The position numbers and the translations under genes were made by a program. A DNA stretch of 64,000 nt from Thalassotalea sp. PS06 (lineage in GTDB: Bacteria; Pseudomonadota; Gammaproteobacteria; Enterobacterales; Alteromonadaceae): positions 1,798,001 through 1,862,000 of the forward strand of contig NZ_CP041638.1 of assembly GCF_007197775.1 (NCBI RefSeq). The letters are read 5' to 3'. Shown here in pieces: positions 30,952 through 39,830 of this stretch. Below the pieces are notes generated by a model. It was not told the origin of the DNA, did no database searches, and saw nothing but the letters and a program-made list of their open reading frames with translations. Numbering within the stretch: position 1 is the stretch's first letter; each line of letters begins with the position of its first letter.

Positions 30952-31146
30952 ATGAACCTAAGTGATTTTACCGATAGCATCACCCTAATTATTTGTGCGG
31001 TACTTATCCTCTTGTACGCATCGGGGAAACTTTTTAATAAAGGCACCGAAGGCAAAGACACCAATACTGCGGTGCTGGTAATTGGCATTATTATGTTGAT
31101 TGTCGGCATTATTGAAGGTGTCCGCAATTACCTGCAACAGGTGTGA
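30952..31146 (+). CDS. Small two-helix membrane protein
   Basis: A 64-residue protein with two hydrophobic helices (about 9-26 and 41-55) joined by a charged loop (NKGTEGKDTNT). GAGGAAGA just before the ATG is a good ribosome binding site, which supports it as a real gene despite its size. It lies 26 nt after the small lipoprotein gene. Function unknown. Confidence 0.7.
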   Translation: MNLSDFTDSITLIICAVLILLYASGKLFNKGTEGKDTNTAVLVIGIIMLIVGIIEGVRNYLQQV

Positions 31147-31253
31147 TCTGATTAATTTATTCACAACAAACCCGTCATTTAAGTATTTATTCTCGCATAG
31201 AGCGGGGAAAGCCATTAACATATAAGGCATTTAACGTTAGCAAGAAGTTAATT

Positions 31254-31589
31254 ATGTCCTTTCCTCCCTGTCCACGATGTCAATCAGAATTCGTTTATCC
31301 TGATCAAGACCAACTTGTTTGTCCTGAATGCGGCCATGAATGGAATCCAAAAGAGTTAGCTGAAGAAGAAACCATCAAGGTTAAAGACGCGAATGGCAGC
31401 TTATTATCTGATGGTGATAAAGTTACGGTTGTCAAAGATCTGAAAATAAAAGGAAGTTCGCAAGTGATTAAGATTGGCACTAAGGCGCTAGTCAGACGGG
31501 TTTTGGATAAAAAGGATCATGAGCTGGACTGCAAGGTAGATGGCGTTGGTGAAATGATGGTTACCGCTAAGTTTGTGAAGAAAGCCTAG
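31254..31589 (+). CDS. PhnA/YjdM family zinc-ribbon protein
   Basis: A 111-residue cytoplasmic protein. The N-terminal zinc ribbon has CPRC (6-9) and CPEC (23-26), followed by GHEW, and the C-terminal domain reads VKDANGSLLSDGDKVTVVKDLKIKG, as in E. coli YjdM (PhnA). Despite its old name the family is not proven to act in alkylphosphonate use. Alone in its orientation run, between a small membrane protein and a secreted protein. Confidence 0.92.
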   Translation: MSFPPCPRCQSEFVYPDQDQLVCPECGHEWNPKELAEEETIKVKDANGSLLSDGDKVTVVKDLKIKGSSQVIKIGTKALVRRVLDKKDHELDCKVDGVGEMMVTAKFVKKA

Positions 31590-31606
31590 GGACAACGAAT
31601 AATACC

Positions 31607-32083
31607 ATGTTCCTGTTCAGGATAATCCTTATCTTAATAGCGATACAGTCCAATGCACTGGCAGAAAACCTGTATTTTACCGCTCAGGGAGAGCAGGGTG
31701 GTCAGCCGGTGATTTATCGCAGCATGCAAGATGTACCCGAGGGTGCACGGGAATCCGATTATCCAACATTGGTCAACATATATTGGGGATACGATAATAG
31801 CGAAAATAATGGTATGCCCGATAGCGAGACTAACGATAAGCAAATCGCTTTTGAAGATGCTATCTCATCGTTAGATAGCACGGGCATTTCTCACCTTATG
31901 CTAGTGATAACAGGTAATGGCCGGAAAGAATGGGTTTGGTATGTCAAAGACCCTGCAATATGGATGTCGAAATTCAACCAGCTGTTATCCTCACACCAGA
32001 TTTACCCGATTGAAATTGAGATCCAAAAAGATCCTCAATGGTCTACGTACCATGATTTTATTACCGGTGTGAGCGGTCTTTAG
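31607..32083 (+). CDS. Secreted protein, possibly DUF695-like
   Basis: A 158-residue protein with a short signal peptide (cut near QSNALA/E). The mature part has YPTLVNIYWGY, a later WVWYVKDPAIWMSKF and KDPQWSTYHDF at the end; the closing D-P-x-W-x-x-Y pattern resembles the DUF695 family, but this was not tested by search. The ATG lies 17 nt after the PhnA-like gene, so it may be co-transcribed. Function unknown. Confidence 0.7.
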   Translation: MFLFRIILILIAIQSNALAENLYFTAQGEQGGQPVIYRSMQDVPEGARESDYPTLVNIYWGYDNSENNGMPDSETNDKQIAFEDAISSLDSTGISHLMLVITGNGRKEWVWYVKDPAIWMSKFNQLLSSHQIYPIEIEIQKDPQWSTYHDFITGVSGL

Positions 32084-32220
32084 CACTAAGTAGCCCGCTA
32101 ATTATTCAACCAAAAGCGTCGAAAATTACAGGTAAGGCATTGGTTTTGGTGATTAATCTGTGCGAAATATCGTCACTTAGCGTATTCTGTAATAATTCTG
32201 AATACACAAAATGATATGTT

Positions 32221-33597
32221 ATGGCCATTACCTTTAACCGCATCGTCATCACACTAAGTACCTTAATCGTATTTGTGATTAGTCCGGGGGTGTTGGCAAA
32301 CGATGAGTACATTATCAAAAATGTTCAGGTCCTGTCGTTTACCCAACAAAAATTCCTGCCACCCATGGATGTAGCCGTAGCAAACGGTAAAATTGTTGCC
32401 ATAGAGGATACGATTGAATCCAAAACTGCTTTGGTAATCGATGGCAGCCACAAATACCTCGTCCCCGGTTTTACCGAGATGCATGCCCATATTCCTCCCC
32501 AAAACGTGAAGGCAGCGGATGTAGAAGATCTACTGTTTCTTTACAGTGCCTACGGGATCACTACGGTACGGGGAATGTTGGGACACCCGTCTCATCTGAT
32601 ATTGCGCAAACAATTGCAGTCCAACCAGGCAAAAGGACCAAGGTTAATTACCTCAGGCCCATCATTTCACGGCAATAGTATTACTTCAGCAGAGCAGGCT
32701 AAAGAGGTCGTAAAGCAACAGTTTGAAATGGGCTACGACTTTATCAAAATTCATCCAGGATTAAGCGCAGAAGCATTCAATGCGATGGCGACACAGGCAA
32801 ATGGCTATAGGTTGCCTTTTGCAGGTCATGTTACCGCAAGCGTGGGAGTAATAAAGTCGATAGAGGCGGGACAGGCGAGCATTGACCATATCGATGGTGT
32901 GTTGGAAGAGCTTGCCAAACGATCGGGGGCACAACCTCAAACAGATACCGGTTTTTTTGGTTCGGCTCTGGTAAATGCTATCGATGAAAAACAAATTGCA
33001 CCATTAGCGCAGCAAATTGCGGCCTCTGGCGTTGCAATTGTCCCGACGGAAACATTGATGTATGGCTTTTTGTCCTGGCAAAGCGCCGATGCTTCAGCAC
33101 AAAAAAATGTCGCTCAGCTAATGCCTCAGGATATTGTTGACGGTTGGAAAAGAAGCCGTCAAGCAATGCAGAACGCAGATTGGTACTCGCCTGAAAACGT
33201 ACAGAAACTGCTAATGATCAGGCGCAAGTTTCTCAATGAATTCATAAATAACAATGGCGTTATGTTGCTTGGCTCTGATGCTCCTCAGGTATTCAATGTT
33301 CCAGGGGATTCTTTGCATGAAGAAATGCAACTGATGAAACAAGTGGGTTTAACCCCGTTGCAGGTTTTGTACTCGGCAAGTTTAGGCCCGGCAAAATACT
33401 TTGGCAAAGACAATGAATTTGGTCAGATTAGCAAAGGCTTTAGTGCTGATTTCGTATTATTAGAGAAAGATCCTTTAGCCGATATTGGTAACACTCGCGC
33501 CATTGCCGGCGTGATGACAAGAGGCCAATGGCTAGAGAGAAGCGTAATTGATGGCCGGCTACAGGAAATTAACAATAAAAATAAGGCAAACCAATGA
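32221..33597 (+). CDS. Exported metal-dependent amidohydrolase
   Basis: A 458-residue hydrolase of the imidazolonepropionase-like amidohydrolase group with an N-terminal signal peptide (about 1-26), so it probably acts in the periplasm. Metal ligands of the TIM barrel are visible: HAH in FTEMHAHIPP, Lys in FIKIHPG (the bridging residue), His in AGHVTAS, His in SIDHIDG, and Asp in LGSDAPQ. Substrate unknown; relatives include prolidase-like enzymes and acyl-peptide or amide hydrolases. It is the first gene of a tight three-gene unit. Confidence 0.88.
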   Translation: MAITFNRIVITLSTLIVFVISPGVLANDEYIIKNVQVLSFTQQKFLPPMDVAVANGKIVAIEDTIESKTALVIDGSHKYLVPGFTEMHAHIPPQNVKAADVEDLLFLYSAYGITTVRGMLGHPSHLILRKQLQSNQAKGPRLITSGPSFHGNSITSAEQAKEVVKQQFEMGYDFIKIHPGLSAEAFNAMATQANGYRLPFAGHVTASVGVIKSIEAGQASIDHIDGVLEELAKRSGAQPQTDTGFFGSALVNAIDEKQIAPLAQQIAASGVAIVPTETLMYGFLSWQSADASAQKNVAQLMPQDIVDGWKRSRQAMQNADWYSPENVQKLLMIRRKFLNEFINNNGVMLLGSDAPQVFNVPGDSLHEEMQLMKQVGLTPLQVLYSASLGPAKYFGKDNEFGQISKGFSADFVLLEKDPLADIGNTRAIAGVMTRGQWLERSVIDGRLQEINNKNKANQ

Positions 33598-34040
33598 AAC
33601 AGCTACTAACTTATATTTTATTAATGTCGTATTCGGCATTCACACAAGCGGATACAAATAGTGAAGAATTAAGTTTGGTAAAACTGCACGATGATATTAC
33701 CCGTGCGTATATGGTTGAAGGCGATGTCGAACCTTTAAACCAAAGTACCGAGGATGATTATTTTCTAATTGCTGGAATCGGATTGTTGGAAAGTAAACAA
33801 CAAGTCCTACAAACCGTAAATAACCTGAATGTAACGGATGTCGTGTTTCATAATGACAACGTAATAATCAAAGGCGAAACAGCGATATTAACCGGCACTA
33901 TCAGCCCAACGGGCACCATTATGGGCCATCCTTTACCTAAATCATTTCGGTATCTAAGTGTTTTTATCAGGGAACAGGGAAGCTGGAAGCTGCAGGCCCG
34001 GTCAATAACGCCGGTTCGTAAACCACCAGTGAAACGTTAA
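33594..34040 (+). CDS. Exported SnoaL/DUF4440-like protein
   Basis: A 148-residue protein with a signal peptide (cut near FTQA/D). The size, the N-terminal helix (VKLHDDITRAYMVEGDVE) and the strand pattern VVFHNDNVIIKGETAILTG ... FRYLSVFIREQGSWKLQARSI with the closing WKLQARS are typical of the cone-shaped NTF2-like fold in SnoaL/DUF4440 proteins. It overlaps the amidohydrolase by 4 nt (ATGA), so the two are coupled. A ligand-binding or accessory role is likely, an enzymatic one possible. Confidence 0.75.
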   Translation: MKQLLTYILLMSYSAFTQADTNSEELSLVKLHDDITRAYMVEGDVEPLNQSTEDDYFLIAGIGLLESKQQVLQTVNNLNVTDVVFHNDNVIIKGETAILTGTISPTGTIMGHPLPKSFRYLSVFIREQGSWKLQARSITPVRKPPVKR

Positions 34041-34043
34041 TAT

Positions 34044-34700
34044 ATGCAATTGATCAAATATCTTTTTATTACATTAACCTTATCTATCGTCTTATTCGTA
34101 GCTTACGAAGGTGCGATGGTTTTTAAAGCGGTGCAAAAGACAAAGGATATTAAGCGGCATTACTTAAACAGCACACTCATTACCCTAAAATTTCAGGATC
34201 TTCCGGCTGAATGGATTAATATGCTGCTAATCGTTGAAGATCCTGGGTTCTTTGAACATCAGGGCGTAGACTTAGAAACACCCGGGCAGGGTTACACGAC
34301 GATCAGTCAAGCCATTTGTAAATCCATGTATTTTGATAACTTTGAACCCGGTTTTGCCAAGATTGAGCAGTCATTAATTACGTACTTCGTGCTTGATAAG
34401 AACTTTTCTAAGGAAGAGCAGTTAAATATATTTCTGAATACCGCATATCTTGGACATGTTAATGGTAAACCGGTTTATGGTTTCGAACATGCTGCAAATG
34501 CCTACTTTGATAGCTCTTTCGCGGAGCTATCAGAACAGCAGTACCTGTCGCTCGTTGCTATGCTCGTAGCTCCTAATGGTTTTAACATTAAAACCAACCC
34601 AGAACAAAATGAACAACGAGTCAAACGCATTGAAAGGTTATTATCCGGGGAGTATGTTCCCCAGAGTCTAACGGACATCTATTATCAACAGGAGACTTAA
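34044..34700 (+). CDS. Stand-alone GT51 peptidoglycan glycosyltransferase domain protein, motifs degenerate
   Basis: A 218-residue protein with an N-terminal membrane anchor (about 5-25) and a single GT51 domain, without a transpeptidase domain. Motif 1 EDPGFFEHQGVD (about 70-81) is conserved. Motif 2 reads GYTTISQAICK where GxSTITQQLxK is usual. Motif 3 reads KIEQS, so the second catalytic glutamate may be Gln, or shifted by a one-residue gap. The KxxxLNIFLNTAYLG helix is kept. It begins 3 nt after the SnoaL-like gene. Monofunctional glycosyltransferase relative; activity uncertain. Confidence 0.78.
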   Translation: MQLIKYLFITLTLSIVLFVAYEGAMVFKAVQKTKDIKRHYLNSTLITLKFQDLPAEWINMLLIVEDPGFFEHQGVDLETPGQGYTTISQAICKSMYFDNFEPGFAKIEQSLITYFVLDKNFSKEEQLNIFLNTAYLGHVNGKPVYGFEHAANAYFDSSFAELSEQQYLSLVAMLVAPNGFNIKTNPEQNEQRVKRIERLLSGEYVPQSLTDIYYQQET

Positions 34701-34711
34701 CCTGCTGATTT

Positions 34712-35722
34712 TCAGGACGTTAACTCGCCCCGTAAGTTTTCGGTAATTTTCAGGCGTAATTCTTCTACCGGTAAATTTTTACTTAACAAGTAATGCAATT
34801 TGGTAAGTGCCGCTTCCAAGGTCATATCAGCACCACTAATTACCCCACATTGATTTAATGCGTTACCCGTTGCATAGCCGCCCATATTAACCTTGCCTTT
34901 AATACACTGACTGCAATTTACTATCACAATGCCTTTTTCTTTAGCCTGAGAAAATTGTTTCAACAGGTCGGGATCCTGAGGGGCGTTGCCAACACCATAG
35001 CTAAGCAAAATTAACGCTTTAACCGGTTGCTGCAACACATTTTCAACCAGTTTTGCGGAGATCCCTGGATATAGATGGACGACACCTACTGGCTGTTCGG
35101 TTATTTTACTAACCGTTAGCGATGTTTCCCCGCTGTCACTGACTTTGCCGGCGATAACGTTGATGTTGATACCAGCCTCTAACAGTGGCGGCATATTGGG
35201 AGAATCGAATGCATCGAAACCGTCGGCATATGCTTTAAAGCTGCGATTACCGCGATAAAGGCGATTTGAAAAGAACAGACCTACTTCATTAATTGGGTAA
35301 TTTGCAGCAATGTATAAAGCGTTTAACAGGTTTTCCTGACCATCAGAGCGCAATTCCGTTAATGGTATTTGTGAGCCGGTGACGATGACAGGTTTGCTCA
35401 GATCTTCAAACATAAATGACAGAGCAGAGCTGGTGTAGGCCATGGTGTCGGTACCATGCAAAACCACAAAACCATCATAGTCGGCATAATTGCGTTGTAT
35501 ATCATCGGCAATTCGTTGCCAATCCCCTGGGGTCATGTCGGAAGAGTCAATCAAGGGGTCATATTCGTTGATAGTAAACAAAGGCATCTCATCACGGTAA
35601 AACTCCGGCATTTTAGCGATAGATTCCGTCAAATGTTTCTTTACTGGAATATATCCACTGTCACTGGCCTTCATACCAATGGTACCGCCAGTATATGCGA
35701 TATAAATGCGTTTTCGATTCAT
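34712..35722 (-). CDS. ansA: Type I (cytoplasmic) L-asparaginase
   Basis: Hydrolyses asparagine to aspartate and ammonia in the cytoplasm. The start ATG 35722 (MNRKRIYIAYTGGTIGM) aligns with E. coli AnsA and gives 336 residues; ATGs at 35746 and 35743 lie directly on the T tract of a terminator and are less likely. The nucleophile threonine is in YTGGTIG, and the second catalytic set is in LHGTDTMAYT. KVNMGGYATGNAL near the C-terminus is typical of type I. It follows sppA, as in E. coli, but with a terminator between. Confidence 0.94.
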   Translation of the reverse strand: MNRKRIYIAYTGGTIGMKASDSGYIPVKKHLTESIAKMPEFYRDEMPLFTINEYDPLIDSSDMTPGDWQRIADDIQRNYADYDGFVVLHGTDTMAYTSSALSFMFEDLSKPVIVTGSQIPLTELRSDGQENLLNALYIAANYPINEVGLFFSNRLYRGNRSFKAYADGFDAFDSPNMPPLLEAGININVIAGKVSDSGETSLTVSKITEQPVGVVHLYPGISAKLVENVLQQPVKALILLSYGVGNAPQDPDLLKQFSQAKEKGIVIVNCSQCIKGKVNMGGYATGNALNQCGVISGADMTLEAALTKLHYLLSKNLPVEELRLKITENLRGELTS

Positions 35723-35746
35723 AGGTTGTTGTTTTGTTTGCATCAT

Positions 35747-35772
35747 AAAAAAAAGCCCCGGATAACCGGGGC
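35747..35772 (-). terminator. Intrinsic terminator between sppA and ansA
   Basis: On the minus strand: stem GCCCCGG/CCGGGGC with a TTAT-type loop and eight T, beginning 10 nt after the sppA stop. The T tract touches the first possible ATG of ansA. Confidence 0.85.
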
Positions 35773-35781
35773 ATAAGATAA

Positions 35782-37650
35782 TTAATTAATTTCGCAAGTC
35801 AAACAAAATGAGTAAATTCCTTTTGGATCATTTAATTGGTTGACCCGTTCAAATTCCATCATCAGCTGACTAATCATATCCTGCAGAGTTTTATTGCCTT
35901 CAAAGCTATCTTCAGATGCCTCGGGTAAGAACGTCTGGGCATTATCCAACAGATTCTGTAAGAATAAATCTTTAGGAGATAACTCGCGCTCAATTAACTT
36001 AGTATCATACTGCTTTAAGCTGGCAAGTTTTGCAGCGGCATCAACGGCATCATCAAGGTCACCTAACTTATCAACCAAACCAAGCTCTTGTGCTTTTGCG
36101 CCGGTCCATACACGGCCCTGAGCTATCGCATCGACTTCGTCCGTGGTCATATCACGATTTTCAGCGACCAGGGTCAGGAAGTCTTTATATCCACGTTCAA
36201 TACTGGTTTGAATAATAGCGCCGATTTGCGGGTTCAGTTCCTGAGTAGGTCCCATTCCAGCAAAATCTGTGGTGCCGATACCATCGGTATTTAGCCCCAA
36301 TTCATCCATGGATTTCTCAAACGTCATGAACATACCGAAGATACCAATAGAGCCGGTAATGGTGTTTTCTGATGCCCAGATTTCATTGGCAGACGCAGAA
36401 ATCCAATAACCACCTGATGCGGCATAGTTTGCCATTGATGCCACTACTGGCTTGCCTGCGGCTTTAAGAAGTTCAACTTCCTGACGAATCAGTTCGGAAG
36501 CAAAAGCACTTCCGCCCGGGCTGTCGACACGTAAAACAACCGCTTTAACCTGTTTATCCAAACGGGCTTTACGAAGCAGTTTAGCGGTGCTGTCTCCACC
36601 AATGTTTCCAGGCTTTTGATTGCCGTTTAAAATCGTGCCTTTAGCGACAACAATGGCGACTTTATCGGAAGTCGGATTTTCCACTGGGAAAGGGTTCTTA
36701 GTAGCGATTAGGTAATCTTTAAAGCTGATCTGGCTAAACGAAGCGTGGGCGTCACTCTTGCCTACTTTTTCAATCATATCTTTACGAATTTCTTCTCGGG
36801 TTCGCAATTCATCCACTAAACCGGCGCGCAGCGCGTATTCAGCGAAGCTGCCATCAGCCTGTTGAAGCTTGGCAAGTAGCTGTTCCGCTTTTTCATCAAA
36901 GTCCGTTGGATTCAATCCACGAAATTGTGCGATGTCTCTTTTATAATTAGCCCAAAGTTGATCTAACCATGCTTTGTTTGCTTCTTTCGCTTCATCGGAC
37001 ATATCATCACGGATGTACGGCTCCACCGCAGATTTATAGGTTCCGACTTTAAAAACGTGTTGGGTAATTTTGAGTTTATCTAATGCTTCTTTGAAGTAGA
37101 CACGATAGCGCCCAAAGCCTTCCAGTACCATCATACCCTGAGGGTTCATCCATACTTTGTCAGCACTGGCGGCAAGGTAGTATTGGTTCTGGCTATAGTA
37201 GTCACCAAAAGCAACAACTTCTTTTCCTGACTCTTTAAAGTCTGTGATCGCAGCGCCAATCATTTGCAGGTGATGCAGACCCGCACGCATCAGATTTTGC
37301 GGATAGATAACCAAAGTCTGGATACGATCATCCGTTTTAGCGGTTTCGATTACGTTGATAATATCGGTGATCAGAATCTCAGGACGATCTTCTTCCTGCC
37401 CCATAGATTCAGCAAGTAACTTGTCCATTGGGTCGACATAGCGTTTTTGTTCAACAATATCACCCTTAAGGTTTAGCACCAGCGCTGCAGTTTCTGGAAC
37501 TGATACTTTATCGGAGTCATCAAATACAGCTGAGAAGAAGATGATCACGAAAATAAAAAATACCAGATTCAGAAATATAATCCGGGAAGTGTTTATTATT
37601 TTCCAAAGGCTGGAAAATATCCTTTTTAAAATGCCAGGTTTGTCAGACAT
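35782..37650 (-). CDS. sppA: Signal peptide peptidase SppA, 67K type
   Basis: Inner-membrane serine protease that degrades cleaved signal peptides and small membrane proteins. The 622-residue length is normal for the double-domain gammaproteobacterial type. An N-terminal membrane helix lies at about 21-42. The catalytic lysine is Lys206 in KVGTYKSAVE and the nucleophile Ser412 in YAASGGYWIS, matching the Lys-Ser dyad of E. coli SppA. Upstream is a 283-bp gap to the divergent DoxX gene. Confidence 0.96.
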   Translation of the reverse strand: MSDKPGILKRIFSSLWKIINTSRIIFLNLVFFIFVIIFFSAVFDDSDKVSVPETAALVLNLKGDIVEQKRYVDPMDKLLAESMGQEEDRPEILITDIINVIETAKTDDRIQTLVIYPQNLMRAGLHHLQMIGAAITDFKESGKEVVAFGDYYSQNQYYLAASADKVWMNPQGMMVLEGFGRYRVYFKEALDKLKITQHVFKVGTYKSAVEPYIRDDMSDEAKEANKAWLDQLWANYKRDIAQFRGLNPTDFDEKAEQLLAKLQQADGSFAEYALRAGLVDELRTREEIRKDMIEKVGKSDAHASFSQISFKDYLIATKNPFPVENPTSDKVAIVVAKGTILNGNQKPGNIGGDSTAKLLRKARLDKQVKAVVLRVDSPGGSAFASELIRQEVELLKAAGKPVVASMANYAASGGYWISASANEIWASENTITGSIGIFGMFMTFEKSMDELGLNTDGIGTTDFAGMGPTQELNPQIGAIIQTSIERGYKDFLTLVAENRDMTTDEVDAIAQGRVWTGAKAQELGLVDKLGDLDDAVDAAAKLASLKQYDTKLIERELSPKDLFLQNLLDNAQTFLPEASEDSFEGNKTLQDMISQLMMEFERVNQLNDPKGIYSFCLTCEIN

Positions 37651-37933
37651 ATATCCTCACGTCTTGTAGTTTACTCAAAGTTAATAATACAACGGCTTAA
37701 ATTAAAATTCTGCACCCAACTCAGCCTATTTATGATTGGTTACAATTGAAATAATTTACAATTTTTTTATTTAAATGCGAAATCGACGCCAAGGCAGGAA
37801 ATACCAATCGTCGCCAATGGCTAACCGAACGTAAATAATCACTTGATTTTATCTAATTAAACCACTTGTGAAAGGTTTTATGAACTAAAATGTTCTTATA
37901 ACTCAATGATTAACGGAGAGTAGGGATAGCAGC

Positions 37934-38623
37934 ATGGTTAAATTATACGAAACCTTGGTCAACTTTGTCCTTAAACTCGATTTTATTCCATCGGTTTTGA
38001 TTCGTTTGTTTCTTGCGCCAGTCTTCATTATGGCTGGTTATAACAAGTTACAACTGAGTAATAGTGAACTATCTATCGGTGAACAGTTTATGGCAGATCC
38101 AAACGTGGTGGCCTGGTTTGGAAATTCCGAATGGGGACTGGGATTGCCTTTTCCTGAACTTCTGGCAAACCTTGCAGCCTGGACCGAATTTTTTGGAGGC
38201 TGGTTACTGATTGTAGGCCTTGCCGTAAGGCTGATATCAATACCTTTGATGGTCACTATGTTTGTTGCTGCAACTGCGGTGCATGTTGAAAATGGTTGGT
38301 TTGCGATAACACCAACCAATCCGGACACCAGTGCCGCGAAAGTTTTAGATTGGTTTGGTTTTGATGACGCCGAGGAAAGTCTGGAAAACAGTAAAGAAGC
38401 CGCTGTGCGGCTAGAGAGAATGAAATCTATTTTAGAAGAGAATGGAAATACTCAATGGTTATATGGCAAGGGCAATATCGCCATACTGAATAATGGTATT
38501 GAATTTGCGGCTACGTACTTTCTGATGTTACTGGCACTATTTTTTATTGGACCGGGCAGGTGGTTTAGTCTGGATTACTGGATATACGATCCTAAACCCG
38601 CAGCCGAACCTCAGAACAGGTAA
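37934..38623 (+). CDS. DoxX family membrane protein (HvfX-like)
   Basis: A 229-residue inner-membrane protein with four main hydrophobic stretches. LIRLFLAPVFIMAGYNKL near residue 22 is the family signature, followed by FGGWLLIVGLAVRL and AATAVHVENGWFAIT. A long charged insertion (about 135-180) before the last helix resembles HvfX-type members, which in other genomes sit in copper-binding bufferin clusters. No such peptide gene was found here, so the function is open. AGGGAT precedes the ATG and a terminator follows. Confidence 0.82.
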   Translation: MVKLYETLVNFVLKLDFIPSVLIRLFLAPVFIMAGYNKLQLSNSELSIGEQFMADPNVVAWFGNSEWGLGLPFPELLANLAAWTEFFGGWLLIVGLAVRLISIPLMVTMFVAATAVHVENGWFAITPTNPDTSAAKVLDWFGFDDAEESLENSKEAAVRLERMKSILEENGNTQWLYGKGNIAILNNGIEFAATYFLMLLALFFIGPGRWFSLDYWIYDPKPAAEPQNR

Positions 38624-38676
38624 CAAAATTAGCTCGTAAAGTATGTAGTAACTCCAGCCTCTTTGAGGCACTTTCC

Positions 38677-38704
38677 AATCCCGGCTCTGCCGGGATTTTT
38701 TTTG
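38677..38704 (+). terminator. Intrinsic terminator of the DoxX gene
   Basis: Nine-base-pair stem AATCCCGGC/GCCGGGATT with a TCT loop and eight T. Confidence 0.9.
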
Positions 38705-38896
38705 CACAGGGACGTGCTTATCCTCTCGTACCATGGATGGTAGCAAGAGAGGGTTTGCACAGGGACGTGCTTAGTCGAGATATTGTCATCCATGATATCT
38801 CGACATTCAATACGTCCATGTATCTTTCCTCTCGTACCAGGGATGGTAGCAAGGGAGGGTTTGCACATGGATGGTAGCAAGAGAGGGTTTGCACAT
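38701..38896. repeat. Second hairpin array with variable stems and shared loop
   Basis: Contains two copies of TTTGCACAGGGACGTGCTTA (38701 and 38754), two long and one short copy of a segment ending GAGGGTTTGCACA (38722-38761, 38828-38867, 38868-38896), and a perfect 10-bp hairpin GTCGAGATAT/ATATCTCGAC at 38774-38804. The long segment nests TACCAT/ATGGTA inside CCTCT/AGAGG. On the minus strand the hairpins read GCAC-GTCCCT-GTGC, TACC-ATCCAT-GGTA and TACC-ATCCCT-GGTA. No gene seen in this stretch. Confidence 0.8.
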
Positions 38897-39016
38897 GTAA
38901 AAGCGCATATCGACTCTACAGAGAAGATACCAACGATCAAGCTATCAATTTATCTGGCACGCTCGCCGATATCGAGATAACCTAAGTTGCAATTCCGACT
39001 GGACCAAGTAACGACG

Positions 39017-39808
39017 ATGCAATTGCCTATTTATATTATTAATGCTTTTACCGACAAGCCGTTTTCCGGTAACCCTGCCGCCGTGGTTCCACTTGATGAG
39101 TGGCTCGAAGAGACGCAAATGCAACAGATAGCCAGCCAGAACAATTTATCGGAAACTGCGTTCGTCAAACAAACAGGCCCTCAGGATTATCACATTCGTT
39201 GGTTTTCTCCTTTAACAGAAATCGATTTTTGCGGCCATGCAAGCCTTGCATCAGCGTTTATGTTGTTTAACTACCTCGGCGTAAACCAGGATGTTAGTTT
39301 TTACGCTGATGCGGTAGGAAAATTCATTGTCGCCCAAAAAGACAATGGGTTAATTGAGATGACGTTCGAGCAGCAAATAGCAAATGAAGTCATGAATGTT
39401 CCCCAGGCTTTGTTATGCGGTTTATCTGCAAAGCCTGAACGTGTATATCGTAATCGCCAGGCATATATCGCTGTGTTTGATTCAGAGTCCACGGTCAGAA
39501 CATTAACCTATGATTGCCAATCATTAAAACGGTTAGCACCTTATGATGTCTGTGTAACTGCTCCCGGTGACCATGTAGATTTTGTTTCCCGATATTTTTG
39601 GCCTGCGAATGGGGGCGACGAAGATCCGGTAACCGGGTCGATTCATTCGGCATTGGCGCCATACTGGTCAAAACGATTGGGTAAAGAGCAGTTAGTCGCA
39701 AGACAGGTATCGGGCAGAGAAGGTCTGCTTTATTGCAACGTGATTGATGACAAAGTTAAGGTGGCAGGGCACGCAGCGCCATTTTTGCAGGGCACATTGA
39801 CGCTGTGA
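39017..39808 (+). CDS. PhzF family isomerase/epimerase
   Basis: A 263-residue enzyme of the PhzF (diaminopimelate-epimerase-like) fold. The N-terminal motif INAFTDKPFSGNPAAVV, the catalytic glutamate in NLSETAFV, WFSPLTEIDFCGHA and DPVTGSIHSALAPYW in the second half are all characteristic. The start ATG 39017 (MQLPIYIINAF) matches the family; an upstream TTG would add ten residues. Members act as isomerases or epimerases with varied substrates, and this one is unassigned. Confidence 0.92.
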   Translation: MQLPIYIINAFTDKPFSGNPAAVVPLDEWLEETQMQQIASQNNLSETAFVKQTGPQDYHIRWFSPLTEIDFCGHASLASAFMLFNYLGVNQDVSFYADAVGKFIVAQKDNGLIEMTFEQQIANEVMNVPQALLCGLSAKPERVYRNRQAYIAVFDSESTVRTLTYDCQSLKRLAPYDVCVTAPGDHVDFVSRYFWPANGGDEDPVTGSIHSALAPYWSKRLGKEQLVARQVSGREGLLYCNVIDDKVKVAGHAAPFLQGTLTL

Positions 39809-39830
39809 TAAAAATTTGCAGGATTTGTCC

